A stretch of DNA of 64,000 nucleotides from CF-13 sp036782775 (GTDB taxonomy: Bacteria > Chloroflexota > Dormibacteria > CF-121), in assembly GCA_036782775.1 (NCBI GenBank), contig DAIPYJ010000008.1, positions 1 to 64,000 of the forward strand, read 5' to 3'. The first letter of the stretch is position 1. Each line of letters begins with the position of its first letter. Shown one piece after another: positions 42,379 through 50,653 of the stretch. Made by a program: the position numbers and the translations under genes. The notes under the pieces are model-generated. The model had not been told where the DNA came from and made no database searches. It saw only the letters and a program-made list of their open reading frames with translations.

Positions 42379-42685
42379 CAACAAGTTCATATCGAAAGGC
42401 GTTGATGAGGGAGAGTACGCGGACGCTAGAACTCCAGAGAACCTCCGGCAGCTGAGAAGGAGGGTTCAGGGCACCGCCGAAAAAGGCCTCGGAGCCGCAG
42501 GTCGAAAAGGGATCGCCCTTACTAGGCTGAGCCGGCCGGCCCCCGTGATCGGGCTGGAGTCTTCAGGCAGCGATGCCGCGGACTCGAAGAGGCCGGTCGC
42601 GCAAGCGAGCGGCGAAGTCGGGTGGTACCACGAGAGAAGCCTCTCGTCCCGGTGGACGAAGGCTTTTTGTGTTCTTGGAGGTGCC
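42379..42685 (+). ncRNA. T-box leader (tRNA-Lys sensing) of the lysine operon
   Basis: The ~300-nt leader has all T-box hallmarks. Stem I has the loop-E strand GAGAGUA (about 42409-42418) facing CGAA (42478-42481), closed by GAGG/CCUC and GCGG/CCGC. Aligning with the glyQS T-box puts the specifier at 42483-42485, AAG (lysine), followed by a purine. Stem I arm AACCUCC/GGAGGGUU carries the apical GCUGAGA region. The antiterminator T-box sequence GGGUGGUACCAC is at 42620-42631 and CUCUCGUCCC follows. A terminator overlaps it. Uncharged tRNA-Lys should stabilise the antiterminator and switch on lysine synthesis. Confidence 0.92.
42637..42668 (+). terminator. T-box attenuator terminator
   Basis: AAGCC-TC-TCGTCC, loop CGGT, GGACGA-A-GGCTT then TTT. 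The 5' arm overlaps the CTCTCGTCCC segment of the antiterminator, so the two structures exclude each other. It lies 17 nt before the hcs start codon. Confidence 0.88.
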
Positions 42686-43813
42686 ATGAGCATTAGAGCG
42701 TTCCGGATCATCGAGTCGACGCTCCGTGAGGGCGAGCAGTTCGCCCTGGCGCATTTCACACCGGCGCAGAAGATCGCGATCGCGCAGATGCTCGACGAAT
42801 TCGGCGTCGAATACCTCGAACTCTCGTCGCCCTGTGCCTCGCCGCAATCGGAGGCTGACCTGCGGGCGGTCGCCGCATTGCCGCTCCGGGCCAAGGTGCT
42901 GACCCACGTCCGCTGTCACATGGAAGACGCGCGAGTCGCGGTCGAAACCGGGGCCGACGGCATCGACGTGCTGTTCGGGACCTCGTCCCACCTGCGGGCG
43001 TTCTCCCACGGCAAGAGTGTCGACGAGATCATCGAGACCGGCACCCAGGTCGTTCGCTTCATCCAGTCGCAGGGACTGGAAGTGCGCTTCAGCAGCGAGG
43101 ATTCGTTTCGATCCGATCCGAAGGATCTGCTGCGCGTCTACCAGGCGATCGACCGCCTCCATCCGCAGCGCGTGGGCCTGGCCGACACCGTCGGGATCGC
43201 GACCCCGAGCCAGGTCTTCGAACTGGTCTCGATGGTGCGCAAGGCCGTCGATTGCGATATCGAGTTCCATGCCCACAACGACACGGGCTGCGCCATCGCC
43301 AACGCCTTCGCCGCGCTCGAGGCGGGCGCGACCCACATCGACACGACCGTGCTGGGGATCGGCGAGCGTAACGGGATCGTGCCCCTCAGCGGCATGATCG
43401 CGCGCCTGTTGAGCATCCGCCCGGAACTGGTTTCGCAGTACCGGCTCGATGTCCTGCCCGAGCTCGACCAGATGGTCGCCGAGATGGTCGGCATCCAGGT
43501 GCCCTTCAATGCGGCGATCACGAGCGCGACCGCGTTTCACCACAAAGCTGGGATGCACACCAATGCGGTCCTGAAGGATCCGTCGAGCTACGAGATCTTC
43601 GACCCGGCGCAATTTGGCCGTGAGCGCACGCTGATGACCGGTCACCGGCTGACCGGCCGGCATGCGATTGCCCACCGCGCCACGACGCTCGGCCTCAGCC
43701 TGACCGACGACGAGATTCGCGCGGTCACGGCGGAAGTCAAGCGCCGGGCCGATCAACGGCCGCTGTCAACCGATGAGCTCGATGACCTGCTTCGTGGCCG
43801 GGTGCCGGCCTAG
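42686..43813 (+). CDS. hcs: Homocitrate synthase
   Basis: A 375-residue DRE-TIM enzyme that condenses 2-oxoglutarate and acetyl-CoA to homocitrate. It tracks Thermus-type homocitrate synthase throughout: IIESTLREGEQFALAHF, DEFGVEYLELSSPCASPQS, VRFSSEDSFRSD, VGLADTVGIATP, FHAHNDTGCAIANAF, TTVLGIGERNGIVPL, FHHKAGMHTNAV and LTGRHAIAHRA. The lysine T-box in front and LysW genes behind support homocitrate rather than isopropylmalate or citramalate. GGAGG precedes ATG 42686; the longer frame back to 42254 runs through the T-box and is not used. Confidence 0.94.
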   Translation: MSIRAFRIIESTLREGEQFALAHFTPAQKIAIAQMLDEFGVEYLELSSPCASPQSEADLRAVAALPLRAKVLTHVRCHMEDARVAVETGADGIDVLFGTSSHLRAFSHGKSVDEIIETGTQVVRFIQSQGLEVRFSSEDSFRSDPKDLLRVYQAIDRLHPQRVGLADTVGIATPSQVFELVSMVRKAVDCDIEFHAHNDTGCAIANAFAALEAGATHIDTTVLGIGERNGIVPLSGMIARLLSIRPELVSQYRLDVLPELDQMVAEMVGIQVPFNAAITSATAFHHKAGMHTNAVLKDPSSYEIFDPAQFGRERTLMTGHRLTGRHAIAHRATTLGLSLTDDEIRAVTAEVKRRADQRPLSTDELDDLLRGRVPA

Positions 43814-43822
43814 GAGGAAAGC

Positions 43823-45055
43823 ATGGGAACACTGACTGAAGAGATCTTTTCCACGCGGATCGGCCGCCAGGTTCAGGCGGGCGAGATCGTGGTGGCGCCG
43901 GTCGATTACGCGATGGCACATGATGTGACCGGTCCGCTGGCGATCGAGGCTTTCCGGCAGCTCGAGATGCCGTTGTGGGATCCGGACCGCGTCATCTTCG
44001 TGTTCGACCACATCCTGCCGGCCAACACGGTGGCGGCAGCCGGCCTGCACCGGCAGGTGCGCGAGTTTGCCGCCGAGTTCGGCGTCACGCATGTCTTCCA
44101 GGAGGGCATCTGCCACCAGCTGATGGTGGAGAAGGGCTTCATCCGGCCCGGCGGCATCGTGGTCGGTGCCGACTCGCACAGCACGACCTATGGCGCGCTC
44201 GGCTGCTTCAGCGCCGGATTCGGGTCGACCGACATCGCGGTGACGTTTGCCACCGGGCGCACCTGGTTCCGGATTCCGGAGACGATCCGCATCAACCTGC
44301 GCGGCGGTCTACCACCGGGCGTCTTTCCCAAAGACCTCGCGCTTCAAGTCATTCGTCGACTTGGCGCCGAGGGGGCCAACTATCTTGCTGTCGAGTGGGG
44401 AGGTGAGGCGGTTGAAGCCATGAGCGTGGACGATCGCCTCACGCTCGCCAACCTCACGGTCGATTTCGGCGGCAAGGCGGGATTGTGCGAACCGGACGAC
44501 AAGACGCGCGCGTATCTGGGCGACGGCGCGATTGCCGACATTCACCCTGTCCGTCCGGCCTATCGCCAGGTGCTGGAGGTCGACGCCGAGACGCTCGAGC
44601 CGCAGATCGCCTGTCACCCCGCGATCGACAACGTCAAGGACTTGAGCGATGTCGAAGGCACGCATCTCGACGAGGTCTTCGTGGGAAGCTGCACCAACGG
44701 CCGCATCGAGGACCTGGCGATCGTCGCCTCCTACTTCGAAGGGCGGCGCGTCCATCCCGACACGCGCACGATTGTGGTGCCGGCGTCGAAGAAGGTCTAT
44801 ATGGAGGCGCTCGCTCGGGGCTACATCCAGACCTTCATGGAGGCGGGCGCGCTGGTCATGAACGCGGGATGCGGCCCCTGCCTCGGAAGGCAACATGGTG
44901 TCCTCGGTCCTGGCGAGCGCGCGTTATCGACGAGCAATCGCAACTACGCCGGGCGAATGGGTAGCCCGCAGGCGGAGATCTACCTCGCCAACCCGGCAGT
45001 CGCGGCCGCCTCGGCGCTGGCTGGGGAAATTGCCGATCCCCGGAGAATCAACTGA
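43823..45055 (+). CDS. lysT: Homoaconitase large subunit
   Basis: A 410-residue LeuC/HacA-family aconitase subunit. [4Fe-4S] ligands are in VGSCTNGR and GCGPCLG; HxxP-type FDHILPAN, GADSHSTTYGALG and STSNRNYAGRMG are also conserved. With LysU it converts homocitrate to homoisocitrate. The alternative, 3-isopropylmalate dehydratase, has the same fold; operon position between hcs and lysW decides for homoaconitase. AGGAGG precedes ATG 43823, 9 bp after hcs. The stop overlaps lysU as TGATG. Confidence 0.9.
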   Translation: MGTLTEEIFSTRIGRQVQAGEIVVAPVDYAMAHDVTGPLAIEAFRQLEMPLWDPDRVIFVFDHILPANTVAAAGLHRQVREFAAEFGVTHVFQEGICHQLMVEKGFIRPGGIVVGADSHSTTYGALGCFSAGFGSTDIAVTFATGRTWFRIPETIRINLRGGLPPGVFPKDLALQVIRRLGAEGANYLAVEWGGEAVEAMSVDDRLTLANLTVDFGGKAGLCEPDDKTRAYLGDGAIADIHPVRPAYRQVLEVDAETLEPQIACHPAIDNVKDLSDVEGTHLDEVFVGSCTNGRIEDLAIVASYFEGRRVHPDTRTIVVPASKKVYMEALARGYIQTFMEAGALVMNAGCGPCLGRQHGVLGPGERALSTSNRNYAGRMGSPQAEIYLANPAVAAASALAGEIADPRRIN

Positions 45056-45552
45056 TGGGACGCGTCTTCAGGTTCGGTGACGCGATTTCGACCGACGCGA
45101 TCATCCCCGGCCGTTACAACGTGACGACCGATGCCGCCGCGCTGGGGAAGGCCTGCTTCATCGAGGCGCGTCCGGACTTCGCGTCGTCGGTCCAGCCCGG
45201 CGATGTCATCGTCGCCGGTCGCAACTTCGGTTGTGGGAGCTCGCGTGAACATGCGCCGATGTCGATCAAAGCGGCGGGGATCCAGGCAGTCGTCGCTCGG
45301 AGCTTCGCGCGGATCTTCTATCGCAACGCCATCAACATCGGACTGGCCGTGATCCAGTGCGATGCACTCCACGAGGCTGTGGTCGACGGGGATCCGATCT
45401 CGGTCGATATCCGCTCCGGCCAGATCCGCGCGAATGGCAAGATGTTCCAAGGGGAAACACCGGGTCCGGTGGCGGCCGCCATCATGGAAGCTGGATCGCT
45501 GATCGACCTGATCAAAACTCGCGGCTGGGCCGCGATCGAGGAGGTGTCATGA
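45055..45552 (+). CDS. lysU: Homoaconitase small subunit
   Basis: A 165-residue LeuD/HacB swivel subunit. RVFRFGDAISTDAIIPGRYN, AGRNFGCGSSREHAPMSIKA and ARSFARIFYRNAINIGL are diagnostic. The substrate loop reads GRYNVTT. It partners LysT. Start and stop both overlap neighbours (TGATG with lysT; TCATGATG with lysW), so translation is coupled. Confidence 0.92.
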   Translation: MGRVFRFGDAISTDAIIPGRYNVTTDAAALGKACFIEARPDFASSVQPGDVIVAGRNFGCGSSREHAPMSIKAAGIQAVVARSFARIFYRNAINIGLAVIQCDALHEAVVDGDPISVDIRSGQIRANGKMFQGETPGPVAAAIMEAGSLIDLIKTRGWAAIEEVS

Positions 45553-45731
45553 TGTCAACCGCCACGACGGCGCAATGTCCCGAATGCGGCGCCGAGGTCA
45601 GCCTCGCCGGCGATGTGGAACGCGGCGAGATCGTGCCCTGCGCCGACTGCGGAGCAGAGCTCGAGGTGGTCGAGCCCAATCCGCCTGAGCTTCGGCTGGC
45701 ACCCGAGGAAGAGGAAGACTGGGGCGAATAG
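45549..45731 (+). CDS. lysW: LysW amino-group carrier protein
   Basis: A 60-residue acidic protein with a zinc ribbon (CPEC at 10-13 and CADC at 31-34) and the invariant C-terminal EDWGE. The terminal glutamate gamma-carboxyl is joined to the amino group of aminoadipate (or glutamate), protecting it and presenting intermediates to LysX/Z/Y/J/K through the acidic surface. It starts at ATG 45549 (or 45552) inside the lysU stop, preceded by GAGGAGGTG. It is the only lysW in the window while there are two ligase genes. Confidence 0.96.
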   Translation: MMSTATTAQCPECGAEVSLAGDVERGEIVPCADCGAELEVVEPNPPELRLAPEEEEDWGE

Positions 45732-45732
45732 C

Positions 45733-46587
45733 GTGAGGCTGGGCGTCCTCTGCTCTCGGATCCGCGCCGAGGAAAAACTGCTCTTCGACGCCTTCAATCG
45801 GCGCGGCATCGCGTTCGAGAAGATCGACGACCGCGAGTCGATCTTCGAGATCGGCGCGGAACCTCCGCGCTACGACGTTGTCCTCGAGCGCTGCCTCCAT
45901 CACTCGCGCGCGCTCTACGCGCTGCGCATCCTCAACCAGGCCGGCATTCCAACCGTCAACAGCTATGAGGTCGCGCTGACCTGTGGCGACAAGATCAATA
46001 CGACAACCGCGCTCGCCGCCGCCGGCGTCCCGAGCCCTCGGACGCTGATCGCGTTCACCCCCGAGTCGGCTCTGCAAGCGATCGAAACCTTGGGCTATCC
46101 CGTCGTGCTGAAACCGGCGATCGGATCCTGGGGCAGGCTGCTGGCGAAAATCTCGGACCGAGAGGCGGCCGAGGCGCTGCTGGAGCACAAGGAGACGCTC
46201 GGCTCGTATCAGCATGCGATCTTCTACATCCAGGAATTCGTCAACAAGCCCTCGCGCGACATCCGCAGTTTTGTCGTCGGCGACGAGACGATCTGCGCCA
46301 TCTATCGCGAGTCGCCGCATTGGATCACGAACACCGCTCGCGGCGGCCAGGCGCGCAATTGTCCCGTGACAAAGGAGATCGATCGGTTGTCGCGCGCCGC
46401 AGCGCGAGCCGTCGGCGGCGGCGTGCTGGCGATCGACCTGCTCGAGCATCCAGACGGCATGCTGGTGAGCGAGGTCAACTATACGATGGAATTTCGCAAC
46501 AGCATCGAGACCACCGGGGTCGACATTCCCGGGCACATCGTCGATCACGTCCTGCGTGTCGGCAAGCTCGAGGCCGTCCCCGCGTGA
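45733..46587 (+). CDS. lysX: LysX, LysW:2-aminoadipate ligase
   Basis: A 284-residue RimK-like ATP-grasp enzyme that links 2-aminoadipate to the LysW C-terminal glutamate. GVLCSRIRAEEKLLFDAF, LTCGDKINTTTALAAAGVP, SWGRLLAKISDREAAEALLE and WITNTARGGQ match the family. The EVNYTMEFRNSIETTGVDIPG end agrees with Thermus LysX, marking aminoadipate specificity. GTG 45733 is 1 bp after the lysW stop, and its stop overlaps lysK as GTGA. It is clearly paralogous to the gene at 41499. Confidence 0.93.
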   Translation: MRLGVLCSRIRAEEKLLFDAFNRRGIAFEKIDDRESIFEIGAEPPRYDVVLERCLHHSRALYALRILNQAGIPTVNSYEVALTCGDKINTTTALAAAGVPSPRTLIAFTPESALQAIETLGYPVVLKPAIGSWGRLLAKISDREAAEALLEHKETLGSYQHAIFYIQEFVNKPSRDIRSFVVGDETICAIYRESPHWITNTARGGQARNCPVTKEIDRLSRAAARAVGGGVLAIDLLEHPDGMLVSEVNYTMEFRNSIETTGVDIPGHIVDHVLRVGKLEAVPA

Positions 46588-47651
46588 TCACCGCCGAGCG
46601 GACGCAGCCCGAGACGCAGGTCGAAACCGGCATCGAGCTGCTCGAGGAGATGCTGGCGATCCCCAGCCCCTCGACCCAGGAGCGCGCGGTCGGCCAGTGG
46701 CTGGTTTCGCGCATGCGTGGCATGGGCTTCGCGGCACGGCGCGATGAGGCCGGCAACGTCGTCGGCTTCTGGGGAAGCGGACCGAAGGAGGTCATGCTCC
46801 TCGGTCACATCGACACGGTGCCTGGATTCATCCCGGTGCGGCGGGACGGCAACCGCCTCTTCGGACGAGGCGCGGTCGATGCGAAGGGCCCGATGGCGGC
46901 CGCGATCACGGCCGTATCCCGACAACCGGTTGGGACCGGCGTTCGCTTCACCGTGATCGGGGCCGTTGAAGAAGAGGGCAGCTCACGCGGTGCCCGCCAC
47001 CTGGTCAGCCGCAAGGCGCCCGATCAGCTGGTGATTCTCGAGCCGAGCGGATGGGATGCGGTCACCCTTGGCTACAAGGGCAGCCTGCGCCTGCGATATC
47101 GGTTGTCGATCCCCGTCGGGCACGGTGCCGGTCCGCATGAGAGCGCCGCCGACCAGGCGATTGCTTTTGTCCGGCGGCTGCAGGATCACACCCGGCCTTC
47201 GCCTCAACGCGCGTTCGAGAGACTCGACGTGCGGGTGCTCCGATTTCATGCCGATCACGACGGCTTTCGCGACACCGCCTCGCTCTCGATCGGCTTTCGG
47301 CTGCCGCCGGATTTCGACGTCGAGGCGCTCAAGCAGCAGCTGGACGAATGGAGCGAAGGAGCCGACCTTCGCTTCGACCATGCCGACGCGGCCGTCAAGA
47401 TGGAGAAAAACACGGCGGTGGTGCGCGCCTTTCTCAGCGGCATCCGCGAGGTCGGCGGCACGCCGCGGTTCAAAATGAAGACCGGAACATCGGACATGAA
47501 CATCCTCGCGCCCGTCTGGGGCTGTCCCGCGCTGGCCTACGGCCCCGGTGACTCCAAGCTCGACCACACGCCCGACGAGGCGATCGACCTCGACGAGTTC
47601 GGGCGCGGGGTCGACGTCCTGACGCACGCCCTTCATCAGCTGGCCCAATGA
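46584..47651 (+). CDS. lysK: LysK, LysW-lysine (and possibly LysW-ornithine) hydrolase
   Basis: A 355-residue M20-family metallopeptidase. Metal and catalytic residues are in LLGHIDTVPG, RGAVDAKGPMAA, GAVEEEGSSRGARH, ILEPSG and GTSDMN. It releases lysine from LysW in the last step. In organisms sharing the carrier it also releases ornithine. GTG at 46584 overlaps the lysX stop; its own stop overlaps lysY as ATGA. Confidence 0.93.
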   Translation: MITAERTQPETQVETGIELLEEMLAIPSPSTQERAVGQWLVSRMRGMGFAARRDEAGNVVGFWGSGPKEVMLLGHIDTVPGFIPVRRDGNRLFGRGAVDAKGPMAAAITAVSRQPVGTGVRFTVIGAVEEEGSSRGARHLVSRKAPDQLVILEPSGWDAVTLGYKGSLRLRYRLSIPVGHGAGPHESAADQAIAFVRRLQDHTRPSPQRAFERLDVRVLRFHADHDGFRDTASLSIGFRLPPDFDVEALKQQLDEWSEGADLRFDHADAAVKMEKNTAVVRAFLSGIREVGGTPRFKMKTGTSDMNILAPVWGCPALAYGPGDSKLDHTPDEAIDLDEFGRGVDVLTHALHQLAQ

Positions 47652-48700
47652 AAGCGGCGGTTGTCGGCGGATCCGGCTATGCCGGCGGCGAACTGCTTCG
47701 GCTCCTCCTCTCCCATCCCGAGATCCAGGTCACCCAGGTCACCTCAGAGCGCCTGGGCGGCAAATTCGTCCACAGCGTCCATCCCAACCTGCGCAAGCGC
47801 ACCGACCTGAAGTTTCAATCGCGTGCCTCGCTGCAGCCAGTCGATGTCCTGTTCCTGGCGCTGCCGCACGGTGACACGAGCAAGGAAATCGATCGCCTGG
47901 AATCGCTCGCGCCCACCGTCATCGACCTTTCCGCCGACTTTCGCCTGCGGGATCGCAACGACTATCCGATCTGGTACGGCTGGGAGCATCCGAAGCCAGA
48001 ACATCTGCGTGATTGGGTCTACGCGCTTCCTGAATTGCACCGCGACCAGATCCGAACCTCGAACCGGCTGGCCAGCGGCGGCTGCCTCGCGACCGCCGCC
48101 ATCCTCGCTCTCTATCCGCTGGTCCAGGCCGGCGTCATCGACCGGGCGATGCCGATCGTGATCGAGGGGAAGACCGGATCATCGGCCGGCGGCGCGGAAT
48201 CCGGACCGGCATCGCACCATCCGCATCGCAGTGGCGAGATGCGTTCCTTCGCACCGACCTCGCATCGGCACACGGCGGAGATCATCCAGGAACTCTGCCT
48301 GGCATCACAGAATGGCCAGCGACCCCCGGTCGCGTTCTCGGCGACGGCGGTCGAGGCCGTCCGCGGCATCCTGATGACCGCGCATGTCTTTCTTGGCGAA
48401 GACCTCGCGGAGAAGGACCTATGGAAGATCTATCGCGCCGCCTACGCCGGTGAGCCGTTCATGCGGATCGTCAAGGAGTCGACGGGGATTCATCGCTACC
48501 CGAATCCGAAGATCCTCTCGGGAACGAACTACACGGATGTCGGCTTCGAGCGCGACCCGCATTCGCGCCGGGTCGTCGTTATGAGCGCGCTCGACAATCT
48601 GATGAAAGGCGCGGCCGGCCAGGCCGTGCAGGCGCTCAACATCCGCTTCGGCTGGGACGAGCGAACCGGGCTCGATTTCCCAGGCCTGTATCCGATCTAG
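47648..48700 (+). CDS. lysY: LysY, LysW-aminoadipate 6-phosphate reductase
   Basis: A 350-residue ArgC-like NADPH-dependent reductase. The Rossmann motif GGSGYAGGELLRLLL, catalytic Cys in ASGGCLATAAIL, GKTGSSAGGAESG and HRHTAEIIQE are conserved. It reduces the acyl phosphate made by LysZ to a semialdehyde. Homology to ArgC explains how one enzyme may serve both lysine and arginine branches. ATGA overlap with lysK; the stop shares one base with the lysZ start (TAGTG). Confidence 0.93.
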   Translation: MKAAVVGGSGYAGGELLRLLLSHPEIQVTQVTSERLGGKFVHSVHPNLRKRTDLKFQSRASLQPVDVLFLALPHGDTSKEIDRLESLAPTVIDLSADFRLRDRNDYPIWYGWEHPKPEHLRDWVYALPELHRDQIRTSNRLASGGCLATAAILALYPLVQAGVIDRAMPIVIEGKTGSSAGGAESGPASHHPHRSGEMRSFAPTSHRHTAEIIQELCLASQNGQRPPVAFSATAVEAVRGILMTAHVFLGEDLAEKDLWKIYRAAYAGEPFMRIVKESTGIHRYPNPKILSGTNYTDVGFERDPHSRRVVVMSALDNLMKGAAGQAVQALNIRFGWDERTGLDFPGLYPI

Positions 48701-49494
48701 TGCTGGTTATCAAAATCGGCGGCAGCCTCACCAACTTTGATTCGCTGCTGCAGGACATCGCCGCCTGCAAGGAGCCCCTCGTTCTCGTCCACGGCGGGAA
48801 CAAGGAACTGAACGAGCTGTCGACCAGGCTTGGCTCTCCGCCGAGAATGGTCACCTCGGAACGTGGCGAGGTGAGCCGCTTTACGGATGCGACGACGATG
48901 GATCATTTCCTGATGGCATACGCCGGCAAGCAAAACAAGCGAATCGTCGAGCGGCTCCGGTCGCTCCGCGCCAATGCGGTCGGGCTCTCGGCGATGGACG
49001 GGGGCATCGCGGTCGGACGGCGCAAGCCGGACATTCGTATCCGGGAGGATGGCAAGTCGAAGATCCTGCATGGGGACCACAGCGGGTCGATCGAGCGCAT
49101 CGAGCCGGCATTGCTCCGGCTCCTGCTGGACGCGGGCTACCTGCCGGTCCTGACGCCGCCGGCGATCAGTCACGAGGGCGTCGCCATCAACGTCGACGGT
49201 GATCGGCTCGCCATGGAAGTCGCGACCGCACTCGGCGCGGAGCGATTGCTGATCTTTGCCGACACCCCCGGATTTCTGCGGGACGTTACCGATGAGGCCA
49301 GCGTGATTCCCTCCGTTCATCTCGACGACATCGATCGCGTCGCCGAGTTCGGCAAGGGTCGCGCCCGGGTCAAGCTGCTCGCCGCCGCTCAGGCCGTCCG
49401 TCGAGGCGTCAAGGCAGTCGGACTGCTCGATGGACGCGGCGAACACCCCCTGACCAAGGCGTTCGAAGGCGCCGGGACCTGGGTAACGGCATGA
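48700..49494 (+). CDS. lysZ: LysZ, LysW-aminoadipate kinase
   Basis: A 264-residue amino acid kinase of the ArgB/LysZ group: VIKIGGSLTNFDSLL, VLVHGGNKELNELS, SAMDGGIAVGRRK, INVDGDRLAMEVATAL and a KLLAAAQAV block with ATP-binding Lys. It phosphorylates the side-chain carboxylate of LysW-bound aminoadipate. GTG 48700 is used. The protein lacks the arginine-sensing N-terminal helix of feedback-sensitive ArgB, so control is probably transcriptional. Confidence 0.93.
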   Translation: MLVIKIGGSLTNFDSLLQDIAACKEPLVLVHGGNKELNELSTRLGSPPRMVTSERGEVSRFTDATTMDHFLMAYAGKQNKRIVERLRSLRANAVGLSAMDGGIAVGRRKPDIRIREDGKSKILHGDHSGSIERIEPALLRLLLDAGYLPVLTPPAISHEGVAINVDGDRLAMEVATALGAERLLIFADTPGFLRDVTDEASVIPSVHLDDIDRVAEFGKGRARVKLLAAAQAVRRGVKAVGLLDGRGEHPLTKAFEGAGTWVTA

Positions 49495-50648
49495 AAGTCG
49501 AGACTAGACTCAAATCGATCCCGCTCCACGCCGAGCGCGGGATCAGCCTCGCGCGCGGCGAAGGCGTCTACCTCTGGGACGACCAGGGCCGCCGCTATCT
49601 CGACCTCATGACGAATTACGGCGTCAACCTTCTCGGTCATGCGGATCCGCAGGTGACCGAAGCGGTTCAGCGCCAGGCCGCGACGCTCTCGAACGCGCAT
49701 CAGAGCTTCGACTCGCCCGCGCGGCGCGAATTTCTGGAGACGCTCGGTGGCTTTCTGCCGGCGTCGCTAAGCCGGATCTCGTTCGCCAACTCGGGTGCCG
49801 AAGCGGTCGAGGCGGCCCTCAAGTACACGCGTGTCGCGACCGGTCGGATCGGCATCATCGCGACGCACCGCGCGTATCACGGCCGGACTTTCGGTGCGCT
49901 CTCGGCGACCGCGGATGAGAAGTACCGCCAGCCGTTCATGCCGATGCTCGACGGGACGAGGCACGTGCCCTACGACAACCTGTTGGCGATCGAGCAAGCC
50001 ATGAACAACTCGATCGCGGCCGTCATCATCGAACCGATCCAGGGCGAGGGCGGAATCCGCGTGCCGGCGGATGGCTATCTGCGAGGCATCCGCGAGCTCT
50101 GCGATGCCCATAGTGCGCTGCTGATCGTCGATGAGATCCAGACGTGCTTCCGCACCGGGGCGCCGTTCGGCTTCACGCGTGAAGAGATCGTCCCCGACAT
50201 CCTCTGCCTTTCCAAGTCGATCGCGAATGGCCTTCCGATGGGCGTCACGGTTGTCACCGAAGCGATCAGCGAGAAAGTGCCGAAGGGAAGCCACGGCGGC
50301 ACGTTCTCCGGCAACCCGCTCGTCTGCGCCGCAGCGACGGCAACCCTGAATGTCCTCGCGGACGCATCCTTACACGCTCGCGCAGCGGCGATGGGCTCGC
50401 GCTTTATCGAGCGTGTCCGCGACCTGAAGCTTCCGCAGATCCGCGAGGTTCGCGGCCGAGGACTGATGCTGGCGGTTGAGCTGAAGAAACCGGCGACGCC
50501 GGTGATCAAGGCGATGCAGGAGCGTGGCGTCCTCGTCCTTCCGGCGGGCGGCACCGTGATCCGCTTTTTGCCGTCGATCCTAATCGCAGAGGCCGAACTC
50601 GATCAGGGCATCGAGGTCCTTGCCGCGTCGATCCGTCAGGCCGCCTGA
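49491..50648 (+). CDS. lysJ: LysJ, LysW-aminoadipate semialdehyde aminotransferase
   Basis: A 385-residue class III PLP aminotransferase (ArgD/LysJ). FANSGAEAVEAALKYTRVAT, HRAYHGRTFGALSAT, LLIVDEIQTCFRTG and the PLP lysine in CLSKSIANGLPMG are present, with HGGTFSGNPLVCAAA. It converts the semialdehyde to LysW-lysine with glutamate as donor. ATGA overlap with lysZ. It ends the nine-gene lysine unit; homoisocitrate dehydrogenase and the aminoadipate aminotransferase are not in the window. Confidence 0.92.
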   Translation: MKVETRLKSIPLHAERGISLARGEGVYLWDDQGRRYLDLMTNYGVNLLGHADPQVTEAVQRQAATLSNAHQSFDSPARREFLETLGGFLPASLSRISFANSGAEAVEAALKYTRVATGRIGIIATHRAYHGRTFGALSATADEKYRQPFMPMLDGTRHVPYDNLLAIEQAMNNSIAAVIIEPIQGEGGIRVPADGYLRGIRELCDAHSALLIVDEIQTCFRTGAPFGFTREEIVPDILCLSKSIANGLPMGVTVVTEAISEKVPKGSHGGTFSGNPLVCAAATATLNVLADASLHARAAAMGSRFIERVRDLKLPQIREVRGRGLMLAVELKKPATPVIKAMQERGVLVLPAGGTVIRFLPSILIAEAELDQGIEVLAASIRQAA

Positions 50649-50653
50649 GCCCG

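Noticed and set aside
42254..42685. Long N-terminal extension of the homocitrate synthase frame
   Set aside because: The region is a T-box leader with its own promoter and terminator; ATG 42686 has GGAGG and matches family starts.
42686..43813. 2-isopropylmalate synthase (leucine) identity
   Set aside because: Lysine AAG specifier, LysW operon and close match to Thermus homocitrate synthase motifs.
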